A stretch of DNA of 6,029 nucleotides from contig QFQD01000115.1 of the NCBI GenBank assembly GCA_003241485.1, forward strand, positions 1 through 6,029, read 5' to 3'. Origin of the DNA: Ancylobacter novellus (GTDB lineage Bacteria; Pseudomonadota; Alphaproteobacteria; Rhizobiales; Xanthobacteraceae). A model generated the notes under the pieces. It searched no databases. It saw nothing but the letters and a program-made list of their open reading frames with translations, and was not told where the DNA came from. Shown one piece after another: positions 5,701 to 6,029 of the stretch (position 1 is its first letter; each line of letters begins with the position of its first letter). Made by a program: the position numbers and the translations under genes.

Positions 5701-6029
5701 CCTGCACGGCGACAACCCGCTCTGGCGCGGTGGCGCACCGCTTGTCCTCGCCTCGAAAAGCGCGGCACGGCGGGCCCTGCTCGAGGTCGCGCGCCTGCCC
5801 TATGAGGCGATCTCCGTCGAGGTGGACGAGCGGGCGCTGGAAGCGGCGGAAGTGGAAAAAGGCGCCGATCCCGCCGGTGTCGCCACCGTGCTCGCCCGCG
5901 CCAAGGCGCTGGCGGGCAGTGCGGTGCGTTCCGGCCGTCTGGTCATCGGCGCCGACCAGACGCTGGCTCTGGGATCTGAGGCCTTCCACAAGCCGGCCGA
6001 CCGCGCTGCCGCCCGGCTGCAGCTCGAAC
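5693..6029 (+). CDS. maf: Maf-family nucleotide pyrophosphatase, N-terminal part, 3'-truncated
   Basis: Maf proteins hydrolyse non-canonical or modified nucleoside triphosphates to monophosphates. Family members are about 200 residues; 112 codons are present before the right edge cuts the gene. Visible signatures are the N-terminal LVLASKSAARRALL (17-30), which forms the phosphate-binding segment, and VIGADQTL (84-91) with the conserved Asp88. FHKPADRAAARLQL follows at 98-111, matching the conserved Lys-Pro region. I chose the GTG at 5693 because GAGGG lies 5 nt upstream and no ATG occurs in frame before the motif. It overlaps the end of the PPDK-regulator gene by 8 bp in another frame, so the two are probably cotranscribed and translationally coupled. 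Which Maf subgroup (dTTP/UTP or m7GTP type) cannot be decided from this part. Confidence 0.93.
   Translation, partial: MADLHGDNPLWRGGAPLVLASKSAARRALLEVARLPYEAISVEVDERALEAAEVEKGADPAGVATVLARAKALAGSAVRSGRLVIGADQTLALGSEAFHKPADRAAARLQLE

Noticed and set aside
4813..5715. A 300-codon minus-strand frame opposite the PPDK regulator
   Set aside because: The plus strand carries clear family motifs. The antisense frame is a compositional by-product.

Overview
The window reads as core chromosome of a GC-rich alphaproteobacterium, most likely of the order Hyphomicrobiales (Rhizobiales). The order rho - hemJ - hemE - gap - PEP-synthase/PPDK regulatory protein - maf is the conserved neighbourhood of the alphaproteobacterial replication origin. 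In Caulobacter and relatives, oriC lies between hemE and the DUF299/RP001 gene, which is the PPDK regulator. A family such as Xanthobacteraceae is possible, but I cannot establish it from this sequence. No mobile element, CRISPR array, tRNA or rRNA is visible.

Layout from left to right. Bases 1-892 (+) hold the 3' part of a YyaL/DUF255-type protein whose N-terminal thioredoxin-like domain lies outside the window. A 234-bp gap between converging genes (893-1126) follows. It carries three DnaA-box-like 9-mers at near-helical spacing, including the only perfect box I found, and an imperfect 14-bp hairpin. On the minus strand, read right to left, are hemE (uroporphyrinogen decarboxylase), hemJ (protoporphyrinogen oxidase), a 246-bp rho leader, rho, and a small secreted or membrane protein of unknown function. 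The hemE-hemJ pair is tightly spaced. Rho and the small protein are 18 bp apart and probably share a transcript.

The 301-bp gap at 4530-4830 separates leftward hemE from rightward PPDK-regulator and maf genes. It has two AT-rich patches, a CtrA-like half-site pair beside the hemE start, and several near-consensus DnaA boxes, one of which overlaps the PPDK-regulator start codon. I interpret this gap as the chromosomal origin. Genes on both sides diverge from it, so they would be transcribed in the direction of replication; the DUF255 gene at the far left would run head-on.

Functionally the window combines two steps of haem synthesis, transcription termination, control of PEP/pyruvate interconversion, and a Maf-type nucleotide pyrophosphatase. 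These are ordinary housekeeping genes, and I see no unknown multi-gene system. The points most worth a second look are in the non-coding gaps: the origin candidate, the separate phased DnaA-box array 3.6 kb away, and the structured rho leader.
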